From Eudorina sp. 2006-703-Eu-15 (lineage: Eukaryota > Chlorophyta > Chlorophyceae > Chlamydomonadales > Volvocaceae): 64,000 nucleotides of DNA. Below are positions 22,098 to 38,560 of this stretch, in pieces; within the stretch, counting starts at the first letter, position 1; every line of letters starts with the position of its first letter. Where the stretch lies: NCBI GenBank assembly GCA_003117195.1, contig BDSI01000064.1, positions 186,001-250,000 on the forward strand, read 5' to 3'. The notes under the pieces were generated by a model. That model did not search any database. It saw only the letters and a program-made list of their open reading frames with translations, and was not told where the DNA came from. The position numbers and the translations under genes were made by a program.

Positions 22098-22262
22098 GCC
22101 CGTTTCTATGGGCTTAGGACAGCCCGAAACCAATCCAATTTTTCGCTAGGGCCCAACTGGTTTCGGGTTTCCATTACAGTGCTGCTAAGCTGCGAGCAGT
22201 ACCGGTACCACATAGGTCCCCATAGGAATGTCCGAAACCAAATCACGTAGAAACGGGCCTAT
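22098..22262. mobile_element. Possible 165-bp MITE (Harbinger-like termini)
   Basis: Left end GGGCCCGTTTCTATGGG and right end TAGAAACGGGCC are inverted, 12-14 bp. Flanks carry TATT on both sides. GG(G/C)CC-GTTT termini and a short AT-rich target resemble PIF/Harbinger MITEs, but no transposase is present to confirm. Confidence 0.5.
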
Positions 22263-22650
22263 TGCGTATGATAATTATTTGTACCGACTTTCGCGGTTGG
22301 CTTTAACATGTACCTGCAAGGATTCTATCGCAGCACAGGCAAGATTGTCCGCTGCAGCCGCGCGATTGCAGGCACCATGCCTGAACCGCATTGCGCGACA
22401 GCAAAAAATTACCAAGCGCAAGATCTTGCTCGCTGAGCCTCTATGGTAGTCACTGCAGCTCGGCAGGACAGAGGGGGCAGGATATATCATGGCGGCCAGC
22501 GTTACATTATCTCGTCTGGGTGCCCTTGAGATGGGTAATTGATTGCCCGTCTCGTGCATGCATGCCGTACAGTGCAGCAGTACGGTGATGTGCAGCGGTG
22601 TTGTACGCTGGTTGGTAGGAAGTGCCATCCAGCGGTACACGATGTAAATG

Positions 22651-22712
22651 TAACCGTTACAAGGTGGACCCGTATCCCGACCGGGTGTTCCAACGGGCCC
22701 AGATAGCCCGAT
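22651..22712 (-). repeat. Family C 3'-end fragment
   Basis: Inverted match to 3232-3297. On the minus strand it ends CTTGTAACGGTTACATTTACA. Short, heavily 5'-truncated. Confidence 0.65.
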
Positions 22713-23237
22713 GTGCCGATCACGCGGCGTGCCCTGACAGACATGTGCCACGCCTGTGCGGCAAGTGCCAAGGACTGGCACTGCCTGCCATGACGCTGCC
22801 GTCCCAACTGTCCATGCGCAGCATACTCCGGGTGTACCTGAGTGCCATGTCGTGTGGACTCGCACGTGGTGCTGCGGACAGGGCTCGCTGAAGACTTGGT
22901 ACCGAACATAGCAGCAGCTGCAGGTCAATGCGGTGACGCCACCATGGTCACGGAAAGACACAGACACAGAGACACACACAGACACAGAGACACACACAGA
23001 CGGGCAATGGGTATATTTTATACGCATACGGGCAAACGTTTGGGCGGCACTCGGCCCCTTGCATGTCACGCACACCTGTTCTGCCTGCTTAAATAACACA
23101 CACGGTCCTGGTCGTACGGGCTGTACGGGACGGTGTACGGCGTGAGATCACGAAGAGCGCGCTGCGCAAGGTGCGTATCAAAACATCTTTGCGCGCTGCT
23201 GTATTCATCCTTGACATATACTACCTGACGATGCTAA

Positions 23238-23241
<4 letters not shown>
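22713..23241. other. Intergenic; CAGACA-type simple repeat at about 22957-23002
   Basis: No gene supported. The simple repeat consists of CACAGACACAGAGA units. The sequence before the next (CA)n tract ends GATGCTAAACATA. Confidence 0.5.

Positions 23242-23270
<29 letters not shown>
23242..23270. repeat. (CA)n microsatellite, left boundary of the LINE array
   Basis: 29 bp of perfect CA. The LINE copy starting at 23271 abuts it without spacer. Confidence 0.9.
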
Positions 23271-23272
<2 letters not shown>

Positions 23273-24042
23273 GCCGACCGCGACGGGGATGGGAGGGGGT
23301 GGGACCGGACCACCCAATCCTATCGGTGGTGGACGGCCGGATCCGCTGCGTGCAGCCAGTAGACGTAGACTCGTGATGGATAGATAGCAGCGCGAGACGC
23401 TAGGGTGTAGGGATTGGGACTAGGGAAGCCCACTTCCGGGCACGATGGGGATCCGTGGGTGCCCGAGGAGGGTCGGGCCCGACCAGTGGGAGTTGGCAGC
23501 GAGCGGGACGTGTAGGCGAGGGCCGCTTGCGACGGGAAGGGGTGTACGACAGGGAAGCTTGCGTGGTGATGTGCTGCCTTGTGCAAACCATAGCCCCATC
23601 ATGGAGCACCCGACTGCATACCCGGACCCAGCAAGGCCTGACGCGTGCGAGACGCCTCGCTCTGGCTCAGCTGGGCAGGCAGGCCTGCCGGAGGGTGCAA
23701 CCCTAGCTATTACGATTAGGTTGGGACGCGGGACCAGGCTAGTTTTACCGCACCAAGCAGGGGCGCGCCTCCGAAACGCGCCCTGGGTGCTGCAAGGACT
23801 TGAGGAGGTTGAACAGCGGACTGCGAGGCGCAGACCGCCCGGGATGGGCCTTCGCCCACTCCCTTGAGGGGGCACAGCGGTCACCGATCCTCGGGGATCG
23901 GGCACGCGCCCTAGGTTGAGAGCGAGGGGACAGAGGCCCCTTACGCCCCTTTCCCCCGTATCCGGGGGAAAGTGCTTCGGCGGTCTCCCGTATGGGGCGG
24001 GTTAGCGCCCCCGGCCAGTGTCGGCCCGGCAGATATGTAACG

Positions 24043-24045
<3 letters not shown>
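23271..24045 (+). mobile_element. 5'-truncated CA-tailed LINE copy (unit C0)
   Basis: Starts at the sequence equivalent to about 35990 of the longer copy, inside the last 34 codons of ORF2 (GRPRRGWEGVGPDHPILS). It then runs through the stop and the whole 3' UTR to GATATGTAACGATT, followed by (CA)n from 24046. It carries GTGTACGAC and GCATACCC like the long copy, unlike the array units that follow. Confidence 0.88.
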
Positions 24046-29327
<5,282 letters not shown>

Positions 29328-29591
29328 GGTCGGTCACTAGGGCCTCGACCGTCGATTCAATTAGAAATGACAGATAACAACACTTGAGCACCGAACTCTC
29401 CAAAATTTTTACTAACCTGTGCCGGCATATTTCAATATGCTGAATTCAAGTTTTTTGGGCGCTTTCGGACACGGGAATGGCCGTCGACAGTAGTCAACGA
29501 CCAGACCTCTTTCACTAACGCGCCACAGCGCACCAACCCCTTTTCCTAGACCTCAAGAACAATTCATTTTAAATCTCAATTACCTAACACA

Positions 29592-31690
29592 ATGACTCAA
29601 CAGCGGCGGCAGCGTACACGGCCTCCACGCGGTACCGACAACGACGCAGCGCCCGAACGCGGCGCGTTCCGCATGAGAGATCTGTACGAGGAGCTTAATG
29701 AACCTGCTATTCCTGGGGAGACAATCCGCTGCGAATTGAGTGTCCCGGCGGGCAGCGCGGACCTGGACACGCTCACCTGGGCGCGACAGGGCACCCTTGG
29801 GAACGCGATCGTCCAAGCCATCGACCCGACGGGAACCGGACACGTGGCTATCGATCAAGCCACAGCCTACCGACCGAATCCAGACGGGCCCACGATGGTA
29901 AAAGTCAGGGCCCGAGCACCGCAGGGGACTCTGGCCAAACTCGCACCCCGGCTCACACAAGGGGACGGACTGGACCTGCCACCGTTTCCAATCCTCTCCG
30001 GACAACCTGAGTTGGCAAGCGGGCGGGTCCGCATCCTCGACGCTCCCAAGGTCACAGTTAGGCAATACCGCGTCGGTGGACGACCCTGGGATGTTAAGCC
30101 CTGGATGGTAAAACCCATGCTTGAGCGGACCATCCCAGGCCTCCAGGGCCACGTCAAGGATGTCCGGTGCCTGGACTTGTCCACGGACGTGATGGTGGGC
30201 GTGAGCCCAGACGCCCAACACTGCCTGAGACGCTTGAACTCAGTTTCAGTGACCTCCACAACAGGCCAGCCGAGGCCACGCTGACGTTCCGGTGCATGCC
30301 GCTGCCCCGATGCGAGGCCAGCGTCTCAAGCAAGCCGCCCCCCCCGGGCGATCGTCATTGCAGCCAGAGAAAAGCACTGGCGAACAGTCGCCGACCACGT
30401 GCGGCCCGTCGTGCAGCAGATGGTAGCCATCGAGCACGAGGTCCGGCTCAAGAGGATATACCAGCAGCGGGCGTCAGCAGCTGCAGCTGCTGCCGCTGGC
30501 CCCTCAGACCCCCGCCCGGCGGCGGCGGCACGGACTCAACCGCGGTCGGAGACAGACCCACAGCACGCCCCAGGCCAGGCAGCGGCGGCAGCCGCAACCA
30601 CGGCGACGGCGGACAGGGCGAGCCGAAGCGCAAGAAGGACCCCGGCGCCTACAGCCAGAGCAGCAACGGACGGTCAGACACGGACTCCCGCATCCTCCGG
30701 TAACCGCGCGGCCGCGCAGCAGCTCGCGGAAACACTCCGGCAGCAGGCGGATCAAGAGACCAGAGCGCACAACGCTGAGGTCAGAGCTCGGACAGCGGCG
30801 CACTTAGCCCAGCAAGACGCGGAGGCCAAGGCCGCACGAATCGCCGCCGCCGCAACCGCCGCCGCCGAGGCACAGCGTGCCGAGGCACAGCGTGAGGCTG
30901 CAGCCGCCGCCGCCGCCGCCGAGACACAACGCACCGCTGCGCCCGCCGCCGCCGAGGCGCAGCATGCCGAGGCACAGCGCGCCACGGAGACCAGGGCTGC
31001 CGAATGCGCCACCCCGACCAGGGCTGCGAATCGGGCCACCGCCGCCCCCAGCAAGCCCGCAACGACAACTGAGACGGCCGAAGGTGCCACGGGGAGCGGG
31101 CAAACAGCCGCTACGACGCCCCGCACCACGCGGGCCCGCCAGCGACGCGGCCAGCAGGCGGCTACCCCTGCCGCTGCAACGCCTTGTGAGCCTAACAGGG
31201 CGCAATCGGCAGACGGCCCAGCCACACAGCCCGATAATACCCCGGTTGGGCCCGGCCCCGGCGCCGCAACACCCAAAAGGGGCAGGTCCCCCACCCTGAC
31301 CAGCCCCAAGGCCAACCGCAAACGTGGCAAATCGGTCCCGATCACGGACCTCTCGGATGCGGAGCTCCTGGCCACGTACAACACCCCGGGAGAAAGCAGT
31401 GGATGCGCAAGGTGGTCGCCGACGGCACAGACGAACCTATGGGCGTGTACCGTGAACGGCTCATATCCCTTCAGGAGGGCGCGCGGCGCGCCCAGAGGAA
31501 GTCCGTGCTCGCCAAGGCTGACAAGAGAGCAGCTGCCGACGCCAGCCAGCACGCAGACACCCCGGGACCCAGCCAGCAGACCGTCCCCAGCATGCAGCTA
31601 CGGCTGTCCCAGGCAACCCGCGAGGACGCCCCTGACACAGTACCCTCCCAGGCGAGAGCGGCGACCACGCCGCGAACCCCCGGACCATGA
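29592..31690 (+). pseudogene. LINE ORF1, frameshifted
   Basis: The ATG at 29592 begins about 215 well-behaved codons (MTQQRRQRTRPPRG...). Coding character then moves to another frame around 30230-30340 (IVIAAREKHWRTVADHV) and again near 31395 (MRKVVADGTDEPMGVYRER), ending at TGA 31688-31690. The centre is a long Ala/Gln/Glu-rich helical region (EAQRAEAQR repeats, about 30790-31010), likely coiled coil. Such ORF1 proteins usually bind RNA and form particles. I see no CCHC knuckle or RRM. The stop overlaps the ORF2 start as ATGA. Confidence 0.75.
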
Positions 31691-34600
31691 GGAGCGCAAC
31701 TGCCAGGGGAGGCCGGGCCCCCCATGCCCGACCATTGCAGGTGGCGTCCCACAATGTGGGAGGCCTCCGAGTTGCCGAGGGACGTGCAGCAGCACGCCTC
31801 GAAGCAGCGGTCCAACTATGGGCTGAATTACAACTCGACGTGGTCTGTCTGCAAGAAACACATCACGTCTCAGAGGAAGATCAGGCCCTCCTGCAGCACG
31901 CGCTCAGCTGCGCTGCAGAGCGTCGACACCTACCGGGCTGGCTCATCGCTGCCTCCTCGTGGTCAAGTGCGGGGCCACGTACGGCAGGAGTAGCCATCCT
32001 CGTCCGGGCGAACCTGCTCCCCCGAGCCACCCTCGCAGCTAGCCCTCCACCGCCGGGTGTTCCATCCGGGTGGTTCACAGCGTGCAGCTTTCAGTGGGGC
32101 GGTCACCGTCTGCAGATATGCTGTATGTACTTCCCCCAGGCCAGCAGAGAAGGAGCCGCCTCCCTGCGCCAGCAACTATGCCAGGCCTGCCTCGCCCCCA
32201 CAGCAACAGCTGCGGCTGGCGATGGCACGGTTGTGCTGTGGGGGGGCGACTTCAACTTTGTGGAAAACCCAGCCCTGGACTGCTCCGCCGGACCGGGGGG
32301 CCGCGCTGGTGACGCGACCCCGTCCCAGTATCTCCAGGCAGCCGGAACCGGTGCGGCGATGGTCGACAGCTTCCGCGTGACGCATCCGCAACGACGCGAG
32401 TACACACACCTGTACCGCGCACCTCACCCTGGCGGCTCCCGACTGGACCGCATCTACATCCCGGAGGTCGCAAGCCCCTTCATTCACCGAGCCACCATCC
32501 CCACCGCGTCCCCGTCAGACCACCGCCTTGCCCTCTTACACCTATCGGCGCGACCGCAGCCCCAATCCAGAAGGTGCCCCGCCGCCTTCGCCTCCACTTC
32601 CTCTCGCACCCAGACCTTAAACGGTCCCTGGGAGACTGGCTGGACGAGCAGGTGGACGCTGCACCTATCGGGGAACAACAACCAGACCAAGAAATCCTGG
32701 ATTGGTGGCCCGGGTTCAAGCGGCGACTCACAGCCCAGGTGGCGCAGCTGAATCGTGAGGCTCAGACCCGGCGCAGCCGACCCACAGCCAGCGTGCAACA
32801 GCTGACGGAGGCGGCAAAGGAGGCCACCAAAGCTCTGGATGAACACCCTGCAGATGCAGCCCGCCTGGCGGCGGCCGTGGAAGCCCAGGTAGCCGTACAG
32901 AAAGGCATGCACGCCGCAGGGGGAGCCGAGGTGCTCGCAGCCAGGCGGAAATGGATCAGCGACGGCGAGCGGCCCTCCCCGGCGCTCACTAAGCTTGTCC
33001 ATGACACCGGCAGCGGAGGAGATGCAGGTGGCCCAGGTCCCTCCGTTCTGCGAGACCCCAACACGGGCCAACTCGCCAGCGACCCCGCACGAGTGGCCCA
33101 AATCATTGCAGACTATTGGCGGGACGTCAGCGCCCTGCCATCAGAGGCCGAGCTGCCGACGGCAGTGAAGCAGCAAGCACAGGCGCAGGTCCTGGAGGCC
33201 CTACAGGCCCACCCCCTACGCCTACCGGAGGACCCGGGGGACACCGTCGGCCATCCTGAGGTCGCCACCGAGGAGGTACTGGCGGCCCTCAAGGCCACGC
33301 CACGGGGCAAGGCACCAGGATGGGATGGACTGCCCGTTGAGCTATACAAGGCCTTCAGCAGGCAGTGCGCTCCCCTGATGGCCGCCGTATACACAGCCAT
33401 CGGTAGGACTGGCTGCATGCCGGTAAGGTTCACAGACGGCATTATCAAGGTACTGTTCAAAAAAGGCGACCCCACGCAGCCGGGAAACTACCGCCCTATC
33501 ACCCTTCTCAACACCGACTACCGCACCCTCGCCAAAATACTGGCAGCGCGCCTGGGGCCCGCCCTCAACACCGCCATCTCCGCCGAGCAGACGGCCTTCC
33601 TGCCGGGCCGCCTGATTGGCTACAATATCTTCACCCTCCGCCACCTCCCCCATCTCCTCCGCCGGCAAGGGCGCGCAGCCATCGTCGCCTTCCTGGACTT
33701 CGCCAAAGCATACGACACCGTCCACCGCGACTTTTTGGAGGCTGCGATGCGGGAACTGGGCGCATCTGAAAACCTGCGCAAGTGGGTCTCGACTCTCCTG
33801 TCGGACACACGGGCGCAGGCACTGGTGGGAGGCCGGCTCTCCCACCCGGTCCACATGGCGGCGGGCGTACGGCAGGGATGCCCCTTGGCCCCCCTGCTGT
33901 ATCTCTTTGTAGCGCAAGCCCTTCTGTCATGGCTGCAGCGGAACAACATCGGGATCCGAATGAGTCCCGCAGACGAGGACCGCATGACAGCGGTTCAGTT
34001 CGCAGACGACGGCCAGGTCCTTCTGGAAGGGGAGGCGACTGTCCCGGCGTTTCTTGAGGCCATGCAAACCTTCGCGCAAGCAGCTGGGCAACGGTTGAAC
34101 CGAGACAAGGTGGAACTCCTGAAGATTGGATCCGAGCAGCCGCAACCACCGGCACCGGGACCGAACGCCGCCACGATTGCAGGGCTCCGACAGGTCTCGG
34201 CAGCCACCGCTCTCGGTGTCCGATTCTCGAACTCTCCAGCCCTCCTTGCCCCCACCCGGCAGCAGTCCCTCTTGACAGCCCGACAACGCATGGACCGCCT
34301 CACCAGACCGCCGCTGACTGTATTCGGTCGCTGTGCGGGGGCTTCTGCCTACGCACTCCAACTGGATACGTACCACTGGGAGCATGGCGGCCTCCCCACA
34401 CAAGGCGAGGAGGAACAACTGGAGAGCTGGGCCGCGGCCGTCGGGGACCGGCGGGTCAGCCCGGTGACGCCTTGCCAACGCCTAACGGGCGTCCCCGACA
34501 GCTGCTCTATGGCCACCCGGCCACGGGCGGTTTCTGACTCTTGCCACTCAAAGCCCACTGCTACGCGCGGGAGGCTGTGTGGGCGACACGCCTGGCCCGG

Positions 34601-36091
34601 TCGGTGGGCCAACCGCCGGGGGCGCGCGGCCACCCGTGGGCGCAGGTGACGGCCACCTACCTTCGGCACCACCACCCGAATCTTAGCCCCAGCTCAGTAC
34701 TGACTGCAGGCCCACCAGACAGCGCGGACACGCTGCCTGGATTGGCATCGCTGCCGCAGGACATCCGCAGAATCATGGGGGCCCTCAGCCGCCTCCCGCC
34801 GGTGCAAGATGTGGACTCATCCCCACTCCCGGCGGCCGGCGACTGGTGCTTCAACATCCCCTTGTGTTGGAACCCACTCCTACCTAACACCACTCCGGGG
34901 GCAGCGGACGATGGCATGGAGGACCGCACAGGCGACACGGACCCGGACTTCACGCCGGTGGAGACGCGGGACACCGCGGACCCGCCAGCGTGGCCCGGCC
35001 TGGAGAGGCGGCACACACGCCTGGCAGCATGCGGGAAGCTTCGCACAGTTGGGGACGCAGTGCGGGTCGCGCGTGCAGCCGGCGAGGCACCCGCAGCCGG
35101 TGCTGGATGGGACGCGTGGGTCCGCGACCACCTGGGTCCACAGGGGTCCATGACCTTAAGGCGGAGGCCGACCCTGACGGCCATCCACTGTCTACTCGCC
35201 GACATCAGCGACGAGTGGCGGGGAGCTGCAGCAGCGGTGCTGGACCATCCCGAGCGGGCGGGGGACCTGGAGTCTGAGGAAGAGACCCGTCGGCGGCTTG
35301 TGGACCGGATGGGGTGGAGGCTAGCCAACTCGCTGACGGTCAAGCTTAGTGGCCTGACGGTCCGGCTGGCGACACAGCTGCAGATGCAGGAGGTGGCGGC
35401 CGCACGGGCACGACAGCATGCGGAATACGAGCAGGAGGCCAGGGGACAGCTTGAGACAGACGGAGTGGCTGGGCCCCCGGCATTCAGCATGCCTGCCACT
35501 CTACAGCGGCTTTGGGCCATCAAGTGGGAACGAGAGCACAAAGAAACACTGTGGCGCCTGGCGGTTGACGGGGTCCCGCTGCCTGGCAACAGCCACCTCC
35601 ACAACGCCCACCCCGAGGCGTGCGGGTGTGGCGAGTACGGCGGTGCGGGGCCCCACCCGTGTTCACCACGGGCACACCATTTCTGGGCATGCCCGGTCGC
35701 TCAGGCAGTGATACAGCAGATCGGGGTACACGTTCCGGGCCCCATCACCCGAGCCAACGTGTGGCTGGCTGAGCCGCCACAGGGGGTACAGCAAGGGGTT
35801 TGGGACATCGTTGCCCTGGCGGCGCTGACGGCCATGGAGCGGGCGAGGGTGGGGTTACGTGCAGCGACCCTCCACGGCGGCGCACAGCCCGTGCCGGGGG
35901 CGCCGGCTGCCCCGTCGCCGGTTGATGTAGCTAAGGCGCGCGCAGTCATGGAGTTCTGGCAGCGGGTGGCCAGTTTCGCAGAACTGGGCCGACCGCGACG
36001 GGGATGGGAGGGGGTGGGACCGGACCACCCAATCCTATCGGTGGTGGACGGCCGGATCCGCTGCGTGCAGCCAGTAGACGTAGACTCGTGA
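31687..36091 (+). pseudogene. LINE ORF2: endonuclease, reverse transcriptase and zinc-binding C-terminus, frameshifted
   Basis: ATG 31687 opens an APE-type endonuclease: SHNVGG, VVCLQETHH, LWGGDFN, SRLDRIYI, SDHRLALL. A frame change near 32520-32570 leads to the reverse transcriptase: GKAPGWDGLP, ITLLNTDYRTLAKI, FLDFAKAYDTVHR, RQGCPLAP and the catalytic FADD at 33999-34010. A second frame change near 34440-34470 and a TGA at 34535-34537 precede the C-terminal part. That part has LQRLWAIKWEREH and a Cys/His cluster (CGCG..., HHFWACPVA) like the zf-RVT region of plant LINEs. It ends RCVQPVDVDS. ORF2 makes the nick and copies the RNA at the target. The C-terminal motif recurs in every LINE copy here and was used to recognise them. 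Confidence 0.9.
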
Positions 36092-36759
36092 TGGATAGAT
36101 AGCAGCGCGAGACGCTAGGGGTATGGATTGGGACTAGGGAAGCCCACTTCCGGGCACGATGGGGATCCGTGGGTGCCCGAGGAGGGTCGGGCCCGACCAG
36201 TGGGAGTTGGCAGCGAGCGGGACGTGTAGGCGAGGGCCGCTTGCGACGGGAAGGGGTGTACGACAGGGAAGCTTGCGTGGTGATGTGCTGCCTTGTGCAA
36301 ACCATAGCCCCATCATGGAGCACCCGACTGCATACCCGGACCCAGCAAGGCCTGACGCGTGCGAGCCGCCTCGCTCTGGCTCAGCTGGGCAGGCAGGCCT
36401 GCGGGAGGGTGCAACCCTAGCTATTACGATTAGGTTGGGACGCGGGACCAGGCTAGTTTTACCGCATCAAGCAGGGGCGCGCCTCCGAAACGCGCCCTGG
36501 GTGCTGCAAGGACTTGAGGAGGTTGAACAGCGGACTGCGAGGCGCAGACCGCCCGGGATGGGCCTTCGCCCACTCCCTTGAGGGGGCACAGCGGTCACCG
36601 ATCCTCGGGGATCGGGCACGCGCCCTAGGTTGAGAGCGAGGGGACAGAGGCCCCTTACGCCCCTTTCCCCGTATCCGGGGGAAAGTGCTTCGGCGGTCTC
36701 CCGTATGGGGCGGGTTAGCGCCCCCGGCCAGTGTCGGCCCGGCAGATATGTAACGATAT

Positions 36760-36872
<113 letters not shown>

Positions 36873-37025
36873 GCGGGCGGGCGGGTTGCAATTCTAAACA
36901 CACACTGGCGACGCAGCTGCAGATGCAGGAGGGGGCGGCAGCCCGGGCACGACTGCACGCTGCATACGAGCAGGAGGCCCGGGAACAGCTCGAGACAGAC
37001 GGAGTAGCTGGCCCTACGGCACACC

Positions 37026-37532
37026 CAGTGTTGCTATCTTAAATAAAAAGAATATTTACGGGCAAAAAAGCCGGAAATTTTCTATTTCCCGGACCCCCAA
37101 GAAACCTGCGAGATTTCATTTATTTGACGCTGTGGAGAGCCGGAAATCTGCCCTGCCAACTATTTTCCAGACTACCAAAAAGGCCTGGAAATCTGCAGGC
37201 GCAGGGAAAAATCCTGCATCGTACACCTGTCTACCGCCAAAACACACTCGAATGCCGTATCCCCAACTCCTGGTTACCCTCCCATATGCATCCGCGACGC
37301 AAGGAAAGCGCGCTTCAGGCCTCCATGGACTTAGAATACCTGTCGTCGCTGTGGTAACAATGGCCCTGCTGTCGAAACACGCAGAAATATTTCCACCCTG
37401 CCTCGGAGGTTTTTATTTCCTGGCACCTAGGAAGCCCCCCAAAATCTGCCCTGCCAAAGGTTTTTTGGCTACTGGCGACAGGCCGGAAACCTGCGGAATT
37501 CTATTTCCCCGTTTTGGAAGATAGCAACACTG
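37026..37532. mobile_element. 507-bp hAT-like non-autonomous element
   Basis: Perfect 15-bp termini CAGTGTTGCTATCTT / AAGATAGCAACACTG, flanked by the 8-bp duplication GGCACACC (37018-37025 and 37533-37540). Removing it and one duplicate restores the LINE frame context. The interior has repeats of GGAAATCTGCCCTGCCAA-type sequence and no transposase. Confidence 0.92.
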
Positions 37533-37949
37533 GGCACACCCCCCGGCATCCAGCGTGCCAGCCACTCTACAGCGGCTTTGGGCCATCAAGTGGGAACGGG
37601 AGCACGAAGAAACACTGTGGCGCCTGGCGGTTGACGGGGTTCAGCTGCCTGGCAACAGCCACCTACACAACGCTCACCCCGAGGCGTGTGGGTGCGGCGG
37701 GTACGGTGGCGCGGGGCCCCACCCCTGTTCACCACGGGCACACCATTTCTGGGCATGCCCGGTCGCTCAGGCAGTGGTACAAGAGATCGGGGCACACGTT
37801 CCGGGCCCCATCACCCGAGCCAACGTGTGGCTGGCTGAGCCGCCGCAGGGGGTGCAACAAGGGGTTTGGGATATCAATGCCCTAGCGGCACGGACGGCCA
37901 TGGAGCGGGCGAGGGTGGGGTTACGTGCAGCGACCCGAAACGGGGTTTG

Positions 37950-37987
37950 TGCGCCCCCGTTGCGGGTCGCTGCCCGCAACGGGGGCG
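37950..37987. other. 16-bp perfect hairpin in the LINE remnant
   Basis: GCGCCCCCGTTGCGGG, loop TCGCTG, then the exact complement. The long LINE copy lacks this stretch at the same place, so it arose by a local inverted duplication in this copy. Confidence 0.75.
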
Positions 37988-38560
37988 CACAACCCGTGCC
38001 GGGGGCGCCGGCTGCCCCGTCACCGGTAGATGTAGCGAAGGCGCGCGCAGTGTTGGAGTTCTGGCAGCGGGTGGCCAGCTTTGCAGATCTAGGCCGACCG
38101 AGACGGGGATGGGAAGGGGTGGGACCGGACCACCCAATCTGGACGGCCGGATCCGCTGCGTGCAGCCAGTAGACGTAAACTCTTGATGGATAGATAGCAG
38201 CGCGAGGCTCTAGGGTGTAGGGATTCGGACTAGGGAAGCCCACTTCCGGAGGGTGCAACCCTAGCTAGTACGATTAGGTTGGGACGCGAGACCAGACTAG
38301 TTTTACCGCACCGGGCAGGGGCGCGCCTCCGAATTGCTGAGGAACGCGCCCTGGATGCTGCAAGGACTTGAGGAGGTTGAACAGCGGACTGCGAGGCGCA
38401 GACCGCCCGGGATGGGCTTAAGCAGCTGTCACCGATCCTCAGGGATCGGGCGCGCGCCCTTGGTTGAGAGCGAGGGGACAGAGGCCCCTTACGCCCCTCT
38501 CCCCCGAATCCGTGGGAGAGTGCTTCGGCGGTCTCCCGTATGGGGCGGCTCGCTCCGTTG

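Larger units (their letters stand above)
15030..22400. repeat. Segmental duplication, copy B, enlarged by insertions
   Basis: Same order as copy A (10506-13700) but about 4 kb longer. Extra DNA at 15294-15519, 15821-16692, 17653-19896 and roughly 21800-22265 is absent from copy A. The insertions explain nearly all of the length difference, so copy A is close to the ancestral state. Confidence 0.85.
36904..38560 (+). mobile_element. Divergent, 5'-truncated relative of the CA-tailed LINE
   Basis: Starts at LATQLQMQEGAAARARLHA, equivalent to 35377 of the long copy. After removing a MITE it continues through the zinc-binding and C-terminal ORF2 segments to about 38170, then 3' UTR. It diverges from the CA family after GTATGGGGCGG at about 38547 and has no CA tail, so the 3' end is uncertain. 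It begins right after a short CACACAC. Confidence 0.8.
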
